NCBI GenBank assembly: GCA_023212645.1
Contig: JALBYC010000003.1
Location: 496,001 to 560,000 of the forward strand
Reading direction: 5' to 3'
DNA: 64,000 nt
DNA from: Farysia itapuensis
Taxonomy: Eukaryota > Basidiomycota > Ustilaginomycetes > Ustilaginales > Ustilaginaceae
In this document: positions 10,601-19,554 of the stretch, in pieces
How positions within the stretch are numbered: position 1 is the stretch's first letter
Layout of the letters: each line of letters opens with the position of its first letter
Made by a program: the position numbers and the translations under genes
The notes under the pieces: model-generated
Told to the model about the DNA's origin: nothing
The model's input: the letters and a program-made list of their open reading frames with translations, nothing else
The model's database searches: none

Positions 10601-12161
10601 CACCGTTCTCATTCCCATCAATGGCTTGTCCTTGGCGATTGGATGGTGGTTCCTCAACGTCTACGGCGTGACAAGTGCCGGTCGCGTTCTGCATGCTGCT
10701 GAGCTACGCGGCATTCTCTCTGCACCAATCTCGCTGTTCAAAAAGTGGACTCCGGGTCAAATTACCAACCGATTCTCGCAAGACCTGTTCAATGTCGACT
10801 CGGTCTTCCCTCAGGCACTCATCAACACATATTTTGTCAGCATTGGAGTTGTTGGTGCATTGATCACTATGATCATTCCGGCGCCATATTTAGCTGCTTT
10901 AGCAGTCGTCCTGGTTGGAGCATCTATTGTCATGCAGAGGGTGTATATCCCCAGCAGTCGTCAATTGCGTCGCTTAGAGATGGCAGCGAAAAGTCCGCTG
11001 TACACACTGTTCAGCGAAACGTCATCACCTGCAGGTTTGGCAACTGTCCGCGGCCTCAAGCGACAGGCGACTCTTATTGAGCTCAACACGCAGTCACTGG
11101 ATGAGTCGCAAAAGCCTTATTATCACCTGTTTGCAGTTCGTCGATGGCTGCAAACCTGGCTTTTGCTGTTCACAACAGTAACGAATGTGGTGCTCGTCTT
11201 ACTGGTTGTCGTCTTACGTCATAGCTCTCAAGCAGGTATTTTCGGTGTCGCGCTGGTACAAGCTACGTCGCTTGGCCTCATGCTAAACCACGCTGTTATC
11301 AGCATGACCGAGGTGGAAATTGCTGGCGTCGCTCTAGAACGTGTGCGCGAATTTTCGCTCATCGAACCGGAAGAATCGTCTGCCTTGACAAGCAAAAGTA
11401 CCAAGACCGGTGGAGACGCTACCCCATTGATTCAAGGAAACGTTGTATTTGACAATGTCACTGTCTCTTACGGTCCCGATCTGGCTCCAGCTGTCAAAGA
11501 TCTCAACTTTGATCTTCCCGCTGGCAAGCGATTGGGCATTGTCGGACGAAGTGGGTCGGGCAAGAGCACAACACTTCTGGCGCTGTTCAGAATGATCGAG
11601 ATGCGGTCTGGATCCATTCAAATCGATGGTCAGCCAATCGCTGACATGTCTGCCAAAGAATTACGGTCACAGATGACGGTCGTTCCACAGAATCCTTTGG
11701 TCATGTCTGCCACTGTCCGGGAGAATCTGGATCCGGAAGGGGTTTGCACCGATGCCGAGATTTGGTCTGCGATTCAAAGGTGCAAGCTAGATGACTTTGT
11801 CAAAAAGCTGGACAACGAACTGGAAGAGATGCTAGTCAGCGGCAAGACATTCATCAGCTCAGGACAGAAGCAGCTGCTGAGTCTTGCACGAGCATTGTTG
11901 CGCAAGCGAAGGATTCTCGTTCTGGACGAGGCTACAAGCGCTATGGATATCGAGACAGATGCTGCGGTTCAAGACGTGCTTCAAACGCAATTCTCTGATT
12001 GCACCATCATTGCAGTCGCTCATCGAATTGCTACGATCATCAACTTCGATCAGATCATCTGCATGTCGTCTGGCCAATGTATCGAGGCAGGAACACCACA
12101 ACAGCTGCTCAACGACCGAGGCGAGTTCTGGGCACTTGCAAGAGAGCAGAGATGTATCTAG
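7656..12161 (+). CDS. ABCC (MRP-type) ABC transporter
   Basis: One uninterrupted exon encodes 1501 residues in the order TMD0, TMD1, NBD1, TMD2, NBD2. The N-terminal ~200 residues hold extra membrane helices, as in full-length MRPs. NBD1 (near 690-880) has Walker A GRLGEGKST, signature LSGGQRQR and a Walker B ending LLDDV. The catalytic Glu is replaced by Asp there, which is typical of ABCC NBD1. NBD2 (near 1275-1500) has GRSGSGKST, the signature variant ISSGQKQ and an intact Walker B VLDEATSAMD. So NBD2 is likely the hydrolysing site. Family members such as yeast Ycf1, Bpt1 and Ybt1 pump glutathione conjugates, bile acids or metals into the vacuole. Substrate and membrane cannot be read here. 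Confidence 0.95.
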   Translation: MSCNDGVFTPTSSCRFFDFTLTFSNSILAILPASLAIVAFCGRAALLSTKRDIAVSTRLPHAIWATLVPHSDLLSLASTFAIIGNAALHVALLVVVSSSSGSSLRHALQTDTIYPALVLSLIAALLAVPVAIMERKKTRGGSMFLPLWLFFGLLFDACRIRTFTAIPAIRHSAFFYLYILSFAFKALMLAADNASSLEVVGPGSTHEARASFFSRLFFLWVLPLIRRGYRSPLQMQELDDLKPEFMGSALSQKFLDAWSGQRQSIPEAKPPRDVKTSGLHSSHESFPMDKLSQEPSQSAASIISYIDTASFPRKINNRSLLYATFKTFPMSALAPVPWRLLLTATELAQPFLVSTTLAFVQSYSSNPNDPDRQQPIAYGWGLVGAYAFVYLGQALATGQYWYSCSQLMTKIRGSYVEAIYRKGLSLHVKTARTSGGGKAANLMSVDSERIVKGVDVVHSLWSGVVIIAIGCYLLYQQIGIVFLASLVSVVICFVLTPLASKGLGTKQGAWSAATDKRVDLTSSIVSDIKGVKFSAYEDVLYDKVCKSRDTELKLRASMSKQLTGVITFTNVTTDMLSLATFVTLIIVDKLSGSERFNLNTIITTLTIFSVMQTPLLQLGQEYSYILSAWASVKRVEAFLNSQNRPDLEEALSKSTEPAWDTVDYAAKFVNASLGWSEDPVLRDVTLEIPRGQLTMICGRLGEGKSTLLQAILGESDLIEGQQHLPILSDPIAYVSQDVWLQDKRSIRENVIFATGEFEEERYTEAIKACALDEDIDTLQEGDATEAGALSGGQRQRLAVARAVYSRAEVYLLDDVTSALDAETSAHMWRALMGSAGLLRGKTIIMATNAVHLLHHASLVVRIDEGKIAEQGRYEELSMKGKVAISRTSLDSQQLTTVVDANSHKAIKSGAAGKQEAVMNGAVGWKVYAMYVAAAGLGNMATFFGTGILSYAGEIGVNYYLQAWAVEQQRHPFHNFGGWLSGYTVLIPINGLSLAIGWWFLNVYGVTSAGRVLHAAELRGILSAPISLFKKWTPGQITNRFSQDLFNVDSVFPQALINTYFVSIGVVGALITMIIPAPYLAALAVVLVGASIVMQRVYIPSSRQLRRLEMAAKSPLYTLFSETSSPAGLATVRGLKRQATLIELNTQSLDESQKPYYHLFAVRRWLQTWLLLFTTVTNVVLVLLVVVLRHSSQAGIFGVALVQATSLGLMLNHAVISMTEVEIAGVALERVREFSLIEPEESSALTSKSTKTGGDATPLIQGNVVFDNVTVSYGPDLAPAVKDLNFDLPAGKRLGIVGRSGSGKSTTLLALFRMIEMRSGSIQIDGQPIADMSAKELRSQMTVVPQNPLVMSATVRENLDPEGVCTDAEIWSAIQRCKLDDFVKKLDNELEEMLVSGKTFISSGQKQLLSLARALLRKRRILVLDEATSAMDIETDAAVQDVLQTQFSDCTIIAVAHRIATIINFDQIICMSSGQCIEAGTPQQLLNDRGEFWALAREQRCI

Positions 12162-13321
12162 ATTCTGTGTAGTTCATTTTGGTAGGAATATAACTTTGTG
12201 AAAACCACGCTCCAAAGACAGGCACGAAGTGGACGGAGCTTATCTCGGGAAGGTCCAGATTCCGGGGCAACCCCTCGTCCGACCGATTCGCGGGGTACAC
12301 TTCGGCTACAGCCGGTGGGGAAAGATAAGATGGGAGGCGTGCATCAAGTGACAACTGCCAGAGAAGCAGCTGTCAAGACTCAAGGCGACAGAAGTTCAAA
12401 GGCCGACCTCGGACATGGCCGAATATTCACACCTAGCCACACTCGTATTTGTGAATGCGATCCCGTTATTCAGCAAGGGACTTTTGCCGAGTGATCCTAA
12501 TCGACACGCTGATGCCAGATTCATGAGCAAGATCATCGCCAGGAACAAAAGACAGCTGCTTCTATAGGACAATAGGAGCTGTCGCAGATCTTGCAGCCAG
12601 CTCGCAATTCCTGATATCGCTAATTGCGGCAACGCGGCAACGCGGCAAACGCGAATGAGTCGTGAATGTGAGATCCGGAAGATGGGCCTAGGTCGTCGTC
12701 CGTCGCCCAGGTCGCGTCAAGTGGCGTGCGGTCGAGCTTTCCGGGTTTGGCGATAAGCTTTTTAATTGTCCACATTCATTTTGGAATTTTGATTGGACGG
12801 GCAAACAAGCGTTGCCTGCAAATTCGCTTATCTCTGCCGGTATGCAAGAGACAGCGAGGGGCCGCCCAAGCGACGTTTCGCTTAGGAAAAGAAGAGGCAG
12901 CGTGCTCAGTGGCAACCTGGAGCGTCTGTAACACTAGCCTGCCTTTGCATTTCAAATTGGACGTGCATTTCGTATCCCGTTGCAAGATTGCTGCCGCATG
13001 GAAAAACTGGTTTTCAAGCGGACTGGAAGAAGCAAAAAACTTCGTGGTTTGCGGCAATTGCTACTATCGTGAGCAGACGCGCAGACGGCTAGACCGGACA
13101 ACGCCTATCTGTGCACCTACAGTAGCGTGTTCGCTTGACAGTCTGCCCGAATGTACTCTCTCCCACCCTACTCTCTCTCACCCTTCCGATAAACGCGAAG
13201 AGCATCCGGCCTGATAAAAGTCGGCCGCTCCTTGTGGTTAAAACTTCTCCTTTGCCCTTTGCCTTTACCTTCGCCCAAATCTTGTCCATCCTTCCTCCCC
13301 GTTGCCAGGCTATCTCTCGTT
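12162..13321. other. 1.16 kb intergenic region upstream of the purine permease
   Basis: No convincing gene is present. It contains six GATA-type motifs: TTATCT near 12239, AGATAAGA 12323-12330, GATAAG 12752-12757, CTTATC 12827-12832, CGATAA near 13187 and TGATAA near 13213. It also has a short threefold repeat of an AACGCGGC-like unit at about 12626-12652 and CT-rich tracts just before the start. These are plausible AreA/Nit2-type nitrogen control sites for a purine transporter. Their number is only modestly above chance. Confidence 0.45.
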
Positions 13322-15271
13322 ATGGGTGTGCCTCAGATTGTAAACTCTATCAACAGGGCAGTGGCCACCTCGCCCGTGGGTTATTACTTTCGCCTCGATG
13401 GCTCAGGTCACCCGCTCTCCCGACCTGGCTCTCGCTTCCTGACTGAAATCAGAGCCGGCTTGGTCACATTCGCTGCCATGGCGTACATTCTTTCCGTCAA
13501 CGCCAGCATTCTTAGCTCTTCTGGTGGCCCATGTGAATGCGCCAAAACTGCGGCCGATCCGGTGTGCGACAACGACGCTGACTACCAGCAGTGCACTGCT
13601 GTACTCAACCGCGACTATGTCTTTGCCACGGCCATCTCTGCATGCGTTGGTACTTTGCTCATGTCTCTTTTTGCCAACATGCCCCTTGGTCTTGCCCCCG
13701 GTCTCGGTGTCAATGCCTACTTTGCGTTCACGATCGTTGGTGTAGCTGGCACGGGCATCATCCCTTATAGTCAGGCGCTCTCTGCCGTTTGGCTCGAAGG
13801 TTGGATCTTCTTCATTCTCTCTCTCTTTGGTATCCGTCAATGGCTTGCCCGCCTTTTGCCGCACAGTATCAAGCTCAGCACCGGTGCCGGCATTGGACTC
13901 TTCCTCGCCTTCATTGGTCTTGGGCCCAACGGTCTTGGTGTTGTTGGTGGCAACTCCGCTGATCTGGTTGGTCTCGCTGGTTGCTTGCCCGAGTATGAAG
14001 ACGCAAACGGTTTCTGTCTGAGCCACAAACTTCAGGCACCCACTGTATGGCTGGGTGTCATGCTTGGAGGTATTTTCACCGCTCTCATGCTCGTCTACCG
14101 TGTCAAGGGCGCCTTCTTGATAGGTATCCTGCTCGTTTCAATCGTTTCATGGCCGCGATCGACTTCCGTGACTCTGTTCCCTCATACCGCTGCTGGCGAT
14201 GACGCCTTCGACTACTTCAAGCAGGTTGCCAATTGGAACGGGCTCGGTATGCTTGGACCCAAGAACATTGATTGGTCTGGTTACAGCAATGGCAAAGTCT
14301 GGTATGCCCTCATCTCGTTCCTCTACATTGACCTGCTCGACACAACTGGTACGTTGTACGCCATGGCATCACACGCAGGACTAATGGACGCCCGAACTGG
14401 CGATTTCGAGGGATCGTCGGCTGCCTACCTTTCCGACGCTGTTGCCATCTCTATTGGATCCCTTGTCGGTTGCTCGCCAAACACTGCCTTTGTCGAATCG
14501 GCTTCCGGTATTGCGGAAGGTGGCCGCACTGGTATCACTGGTCTTGTGGTGTCTTTCATGTTTTTCCTTTCGCTCTTCTTCGCTCCCATCTTTGCCTCGA
14601 TCCCAGCATGGGCAACCGGCTCGACATTGGTCATTGTTGGCTCTATGATGGCTTCCAACACTGCGCAGATCAACTGGTCATACGTTGGTGATGCGATTCC
14701 AGCCTTCGTCACCATTATCGGCATCCCCCTCTTTTACAACATTGCCTACGGTCTCATTGCGGGTATCTGCACCTACATCGCGCTCAATGTCATTCCCTGG
14801 ATCATCCTCAAGCTCTCCCGAGGCAAAATCGTACCCGAGGGCTGGCACACTATGAAGGAGCCTTGGGGAGCACGCATGGTGTCTGCCAACGATGACTCTA
14901 CTGGTATCTGGGCCATTCTTCCCCCCTGGATGCGCAAGCTCATGTCTGGCAACTACAAATTCTGGCAGATGTCGGAACAAGAGGTAGAGTTCTATCTGGA
15001 AGGCCGTCGCGAGACAATTCGCCTTGCGCAAGAGCGTCAGGACCAGGTGGAGAACGAGCGCAATGCGATGTATGGAAACACCAACACAGTTGCGCACGAC
15101 GATGTTGAGGCACGTGCTTCTACCTCTTCGAACAATGATGATAAGCACTCGTCCAGTCAAGCTTACACGCCGTCGACGCGACCTAACGAGCTGCCACACT
15201 CCCAGGACCCAGACTACGCTGGTGTGGGAATTGGTCTCGAAGAGCCGGCTATTCAGCAGAAACACTTGTGA
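13322..15271 (+). CDS. azgA: AzgA-type purine (adenine/guanine/hypoxanthine) permease
   Basis: The 649-residue frame starts at the ATG at 13322; the open frame upstream lacks another ATG. The protein has the AzgA/NCS2 pattern: an early helix FAAMAYILSVNASIL, the conserved PLGLAPGLGVNAYFAF, a loop with NGLGVVGG, and NTAFVESASGIAEGGRTG, the nucleobase-site region of the family. Cysteines in the first extracellular loop (CECAKT, VCDN, QQCT) fit fungal members. The hydrophilic tail after ~560 is Asn/Ser-rich. In Aspergillus, AzgA is a plasma-membrane proton symporter for hypoxanthine, adenine and guanine, and the same is inferred here. The long 5' region with GATA motifs would fit nitrogen regulation. 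Confidence 0.92.
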   Translation: MGVPQIVNSINRAVATSPVGYYFRLDGSGHPLSRPGSRFLTEIRAGLVTFAAMAYILSVNASILSSSGGPCECAKTAADPVCDNDADYQQCTAVLNRDYVFATAISACVGTLLMSLFANMPLGLAPGLGVNAYFAFTIVGVAGTGIIPYSQALSAVWLEGWIFFILSLFGIRQWLARLLPHSIKLSTGAGIGLFLAFIGLGPNGLGVVGGNSADLVGLAGCLPEYEDANGFCLSHKLQAPTVWLGVMLGGIFTALMLVYRVKGAFLIGILLVSIVSWPRSTSVTLFPHTAAGDDAFDYFKQVANWNGLGMLGPKNIDWSGYSNGKVWYALISFLYIDLLDTTGTLYAMASHAGLMDARTGDFEGSSAAYLSDAVAISIGSLVGCSPNTAFVESASGIAEGGRTGITGLVVSFMFFLSLFFAPIFASIPAWATGSTLVIVGSMMASNTAQINWSYVGDAIPAFVTIIGIPLFYNIAYGLIAGICTYIALNVIPWIILKLSRGKIVPEGWHTMKEPWGARMVSANDDSTGIWAILPPWMRKLMSGNYKFWQMSEQEVEFYLEGRRETIRLAQERQDQVENERNAMYGNTNTVAHDDVEARASTSSNNDDKHSSSQAYTPSTRPNELPHSQDPDYAGVGIGLEEPAIQQKHL

Positions 15272-15297
15272 TCTCAACAACAATAGCCCCGTCCTCT

Positions 15298-15349
15298 GTA
15301 CTCTTATCTTTCTTCGTCTCTCTGTACTCTTATCCTTCTTCGTCTCTCT
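15298..15349 (+). repeat. Tandem 26-base duplication in the permease 3' region
   Basis: Two adjacent copies, 15298-15323 and 15324-15349, differ at one base. Each starts GTACTCTTAT and ends in a CT-rich tract. The repeat lies 27 bases past the stop codon and is probably in the 3' UTR. Confidence 0.8.
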
Positions 15350-15426
15350 CCTCTTGGTTTCATTAGCACGGGTCAAAATGCAATTCTGGATTAAAAGAAA
15401 ATGTCTGTGATGGATTTGGGTCGCGA

Positions 15427-17283
15427 TTATGTGTTCAAGTGCGTCTCTACACCGAGTTTAGTTAGGACGGCATCAGCCTCTTCCAACAACTCGTCAATAT
15501 GATTCTCCAGCCTGTCGAACTGATTTTCAGCTTGTGCTGAACTAGGGTCCGCCTCGGGAGCGTCTTCGCTGGTGGAAGCTAGAGCTTTCTTGATTTCGTC
15601 CAGAGCAGAGCACCAACGCATGTTGGCAGTATCTGTAATGTAATTGCCAGCCGGACCCGGGACCATTTTTTTCTCTGTTGCAGTGGAAAGGTTATTTGGC
15701 GGTTTGGTGGCCAGCTCGCCTGTGTTAGTCGCATCGGCGAGTGGTGAAGAGCTAGCAGGGGTTGATTTCTTCACAGTTGTACGTCGTGATGCCTTGCCCT
15801 TGGCCGCAAACTGTGCGAACTCGTCATGAGGTGCATCGCCTAGTCCAAGCTGCGCCTCTACATCTTCCATACTCGTGTCCGCCAGTGTTTCCTTTTCTTC
15901 CATCGGTGATGTCGCTTTTGTGGAAGGCCGAAGCGATGTGGAAGCCTTGGGAAAGTATCCCAAAGGGAATCCGTTAAACGTGCCCTGACTTGCTAAGGGA
16001 GAGAAGCTGGGGCGGTTCTGGATTGCATTCCGTGACGAGGTCCGCGGTGGCGTGTGAGGCGAAGCCAAGGATCGGAACGACGCAATAGACACAGGTCTTG
16101 ATAGATTGGTCATGTACTGGAACGGCACAAACTTGTTTGGGTTACCTGCGCACACTTCTTTGTCGTTGTGGTTGTCCCAGAACCCTTCAGACGCAGCTGG
16201 AGCACTGGCAGGAAGCGGGGCAAGTTCGTCCTCGTCCGCGTCGCTGCCTCGGTTGGACCGTCGCATGTCGAGTTCGGCGATCGATGCGGTTGTTGTTGGC
16301 GAGCCGGTCTCTAAGCGTGGCGTGCCGATGGCGGGACCCGGCTGAAAACGGTAGGTCATGTTTCCGCCCTGAGCATGACCTACTGTGTCGTCACCGAGAG
16401 CCAGAGCAACAGCTCTCATGCTTTCGGATTCGGGTACAGCAGACTGTAGCAGCATCTGTCGCTGTTGCTTGACTCGCTTTGCTGGGGTTTCAGGTTCTGC
16501 GGTGCTTGATGAGACTGGAGGAAGAGATGGAATGGGAATGAACGAAGGCGGCACTGGAACCTCGGCCAAGCTGATGTACTCATCTTCAGTGATATCTGGG
16601 AACAGATTCTGACTGGAAGCAGCCGCCGCAGATGCTGACAGATGTTGTCCCCGAGCCTGACGAATTGATGCCATGTCCCCCTTAAGATGGGCAGGTGTGT
16701 GGCCAGGCTTCTCGTCGTCTTCATGCTCTGTAATAGTGCCAGGAGTTTTGTCGCCAGGCATGAAATCATCAGAGCTAACAGGAGGTGCACGCTGTGCAAG
16801 ATTCGCAGTGGCGGTACTTCCACTCCGCTTGAGACTGAGCGAGCGACGAAACTTGCCGCTTGCGCCCGAGATGCTATTCGCTCTCATCGCGACTGGCGAT
16901 GAAGAGTTAAGTCCGGGGTGAACGGAATCCGTCAATACGTCTCTAGCTTCGTCGTCATCCACTACATTCTCTGCGTGGGTTTCGGCTTCGATCTTGGTAG
17001 TCACGAGCTCGAAAGGATTCGCATTAGACCACTTCGTCGAGGATGGAGACGCACACGAGGGAGGCTTGAGGGTGTCATCTTCAAATATCTGCTGCGCTTG
17101 GAGGCGGTGAATTGCGGCTCCCGCGCCTCGTGCATTGCGCGGCAGAGAGTCAAGGGCCGACTTCGACCGGCAGCCAAAGAAACCTCCTCCCTTTCGACTG
17201 CCCTTGGACTTTCGCTTGGGTGTAACCGGCATACTCGAGCCAGTGGAGCTGATGGATGCGGCAGAAGAGGCTTTGACTGGCAT
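15427..17283 (-). CDS. Ser/Pro-rich, mostly disordered protein of unknown function
   Basis: This 618-residue frame starts at an ATG and has no recognisable catalytic or membrane domain. The N-terminus is basic (TPKRKSKGSRKGGG). The middle is rich in Ser, Pro, Thr and acidic residues, with many SP/TP sites that could be kinase targets. A more ordered stretch near residues 385-410 contains NKFVPFQYMTNLSRPVS. The last ~40 residues form an acidic amphipathic segment, ENHIDELLEEADAVLTKLG, that could be a short coiled coil. The length and consistent base composition support a real gene. It could be a signalling or cytoskeletal scaffold, but I do not recognise it. Confidence 0.7.
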   Translation of the reverse strand: MPVKASSAASISSTGSSMPVTPKRKSKGSRKGGGFFGCRSKSALDSLPRNARGAGAAIHRLQAQQIFEDDTLKPPSCASPSSTKWSNANPFELVTTKIEAETHAENVVDDDEARDVLTDSVHPGLNSSSPVAMRANSISGASGKFRRSLSLKRSGSTATANLAQRAPPVSSDDFMPGDKTPGTITEHEDDEKPGHTPAHLKGDMASIRQARGQHLSASAAAASSQNLFPDITEDEYISLAEVPVPPSFIPIPSLPPVSSSTAEPETPAKRVKQQRQMLLQSAVPESESMRAVALALGDDTVGHAQGGNMTYRFQPGPAIGTPRLETGSPTTTASIAELDMRRSNRGSDADEDELAPLPASAPAASEGFWDNHNDKEVCAGNPNKFVPFQYMTNLSRPVSIASFRSLASPHTPPRTSSRNAIQNRPSFSPLASQGTFNGFPLGYFPKASTSLRPSTKATSPMEEKETLADTSMEDVEAQLGLGDAPHDEFAQFAAKGKASRRTTVKKSTPASSSPLADATNTGELATKPPNNLSTATEKKMVPGPAGNYITDTANMRWCSALDEIKKALASTSEDAPEADPSSAQAENQFDRLENHIDELLEEADAVLTKLGVETHLNT

Positions 17284-17633
17284 GTTCAGTCGCGGCGCAA
17301 ATTGCTGAGAGGGTGCACAGGATAGTCAGATGAAGGTGGTGGGAGAGATGAAGGTTTAGTGATCATACACCGATGTGTACACCGGCCAAAACATGAAAGG
17401 CAGACGTCACTCGAGGGTTGAACAGTGTAGCGCCAACACTCAGGGGTGCATACGTCGAACCTTGTTCAACTCCGCGTCTAAAACAACACTTCGGAGTCCA
17501 TCTAGCTAAAATCTGAATTTCATGAATAAAGATCGGGCCGAATCGGCGATGAATCAATGATGACTGGCGAACTGCACATCTCAGGCTTTGAGCTTCTTGA
17601 GAGATCACTTCGCACCCCTTCTTGTAGACGAAG
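17284..17633. other. Divergent promoter region
   Basis: It lies between the starts of the disordered-protein gene and the epimerase. I see nothing specific in it. Confidence 0.45.
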
Positions 17634-18551
17634 ATGTCGTCGGTAAAGCTACAATTGCCCAAGTCGCAGGCTTCACTAGAGGTGGATCTGTTCGGTGCAA
17701 CGGTCACATCGTGGAAGACGACCGGAGGTGTTGAGCGCCTCTTTCTGTCCGAAAAGGCTAAGCTAGACGGCAGTGCGGCTATCCGAGGTGGCATTCCGCT
17801 GGTCTTTCCTGTCTTTGGTTCGCCCAAAGACCATGCCGACGCACCGAAGACAATCGTCGGTCTCCCTAAGCATGGTTTCGTGCGTGACAATTACTGGAAG
17901 GTGGCCTCATCGGACGAGCCTGGACCTAATGCCGACTCGGCAACCGTAACCTTGGAGTTTCGTACTGCAGACAAGGCTGAGATCGCTTCCATGTGGCCTT
18001 TTGATACGATGCTGAAGTACACACTCACACTCACCCCAGAAAAGCTGACTTGCAAGCTCGAAATTCTTCATCTCGAGGAAAGCAAAGCCGATCAACCAAT
18101 GCCTTTCCAAGCTCTATTACACAATTACTTTCTCGTCCCCGATGCTACGAAAGCCTCAATTGCAGGTCTCAAGGACCTCACCTACATTGACAAAGTAGCA
18201 AATGGCACCAAGTTCCAGGTCAAGTCTGATAACTTCACTTTGGACGGAGAGCCTGCAGACCGGGTGCATCTCGGTGAGGGCTCGACTCGAGACGTCCAGC
18301 TTCTATATAACGCTGTCACACCGCAAGACGTTTCGTCAAAGATGGGTCAAGGCGTACAGCTTGTTCGATCCGTCTCTCTGTCGGAGACCGTGGTCTGGAA
18401 TCCCGCTGAGGTCGGCAATAAAGGCATGGGCGATCTACAGCAAGGCGGTTGGCGGCTATACGTGTGCGTAGAGCCGGGCGCAGTCAGTAGCTTCCGCACC
18501 CTAGCTAAAGGCGAGAGGTGGGTAGCTCAGCAAACTTTGACCGCGTGGTAA
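17634..18551 (+). CDS. Glucose-6-phosphate 1-epimerase
   Basis: The 305-residue protein matches the aldose-epimerase-like family of yeast YMR099C, which interconverts alpha- and beta-glucose 6-phosphate in the cytosol. Visible hallmarks are the N-terminal GATVTSWK strand, IRGGIPLVFPVFG with the phosphate-site arginine and glycines, LPKHGFVRD with the catalytic histidine, QALLHNYF, and the late VVWNP...GWRLYVCVEPG containing the catalytic-region Glu. The length is as expected (about 300). There is no intron and no targeting signal. It is transcribed away from the disordered-protein gene. Confidence 0.92.
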   Translation: MSSVKLQLPKSQASLEVDLFGATVTSWKTTGGVERLFLSEKAKLDGSAAIRGGIPLVFPVFGSPKDHADAPKTIVGLPKHGFVRDNYWKVASSDEPGPNADSATVTLEFRTADKAEIASMWPFDTMLKYTLTLTPEKLTCKLEILHLEESKADQPMPFQALLHNYFLVPDATKASIAGLKDLTYIDKVANGTKFQVKSDNFTLDGEPADRVHLGEGSTRDVQLLYNAVTPQDVSSKMGQGVQLVRSVSLSETVVWNPAEVGNKGMGDLQQGGWRLYVCVEPGAVSSFRTLAKGERWVAQQTLTAW

Positions 18552-18743
18552 TCTGTGGTAGTAGCACTTCGGCATATGCTTCAGTATTGCTCCCATGTAG
18601 AGAGCATCTTGCGTACAAACTTCCGAAGATCCTGTCCAAGTCCAAGTGGAGGTGAGCAAGATACGTACACAAAGTGGATGTGCATCGCACACTCACAATG
18701 ACAACTTCTTTCTCGACCCGTGTGTAGCGATCTGATCAGAACA

Positions 18744-18761
18744 ATGGGCTCGCATGTCTGA
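18744..18761 (+). promoter_or_regulatory. Five-codon upstream ORF overlapping the next start
   Basis: The frame ATG GGC TCG CAT GTC TGA begins ten bases before the main ATG at 18754 and ends inside that gene in another frame. If the transcript includes it, it would lower initiation at 18754 or favour the second Met at 18808. Confidence 0.4.
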
Positions 18762-19530
18762 GCTACCTAGACTCTGGCGTACTTGCATCAGAGCGAGCTC
18801 GCACTCAATGGCGAGGAAGTCGGCCCGAGCCCTGGCAGCTCACGCCTCGTCACCACCCGCTGCGTCACAGAATCAGCAAAGCAGACAGCTGACAACATTT
18901 GAGCCGAAGGCAGCACCCCTCAAGACGTGCCTCACGTGCGGCAGAATGATAACCCCGCGAGCAAAGTGGTCGAAGAATTGGAGCTCGATCAAGTATTGCT
19001 CTGACGGGTGCCGGAGCGGTCGACCTGGCAAATTGGTCATTACTGTTCCTGCGTCTTGCGAATCTGGATCACAGCATGCCTCGCAGGCAAATTGGCCTAG
19101 TAGACTCTTGGCCTTGCACAAAGATGCATGTCACTCAAACAGTGATGGTGTCGCTGTTGATGTTGAAGCATTGATTGAAGCTGTTCTTCTCTCCCTGGCA
19201 GCCGAGCAACATGGGAGGAAGACAAGCGCTACACTCGAAGAAGCAGAAGATCTCCTGAGGACTCTTGTACCCAAGTGCGACGAGTCATGTCTGCTGTGGA
19301 AAGCTATTGACAGCCCGCCTGGGTTTCGAGAGAGGGTTAGAAGAGCGGCTCGACGCCTCGCGCTCGGTATTACTCACAACGCAGACAGTGAGCAAGCGCT
19401 TAGGACAAACACTGACTGCGGTAAGATTCAACTTTTCCAGAACGGAAAGCAGCTCACGACTGTAGAGCAACTCTCATTCGCAAAGGGTACCATCCACATA
19501 CACTCGCCATCAGACCTCACATTAATCTGA
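18754..19530 (+). CDS. DUF2256-DUF3253 two-domain protein
   Basis: The 258-residue frame joins two small uncharacterised domains. Residues ~55-95 carry the DUF2256 pattern: CLTCGRMITPRAKWSKNW followed by IKYCSDGCR, a probable four-cysteine zinc site. Residues ~130-245 resemble DUF3253, a winged-helix-like domain, with the characteristic FRERVRRAARRLA helix and a late IQLFQNGKQL strand. In bacteria the two often occur separately or together, and function is unknown in both settings. The N-terminal 50 residues are Ser/Ala/Arg-rich and could be a mitochondrial leader. Start choice is open between 18754 and 18808. The gene is tail-to-tail with the aldo/keto reductase, 24 bases apart. Confidence 0.85.
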   Translation: MSELPRLWRTCIRASSHSMARKSARALAAHASSPPAASQNQQSRQLTTFEPKAAPLKTCLTCGRMITPRAKWSKNWSSIKYCSDGCRSGRPGKLVITVPASCESGSQHASQANWPSRLLALHKDACHSNSDGVAVDVEALIEAVLLSLAAEQHGRKTSATLEEAEDLLRTLVPKCDESCLLWKAIDSPPGFRERVRRAARRLALGITHNADSEQALRTNTDCGKIQLFQNGKQLTTVEQLSFAKGTIHIHSPSDLTLI

Positions 19531-19554
19531 TTCTATATCTATGATGCGTTCGGT

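Noticed and set aside
12396..12632. Short minus-strand frame with a hydrophobic stretch
   Set aside because: It has no ATG-supported family features; the Leu/Ser composition is easily random.
13403..14026. 207-codon minus-strand frame in the purine permease
   Set aside because: It is a shadow of the AzgA coding sequence, with no domain.
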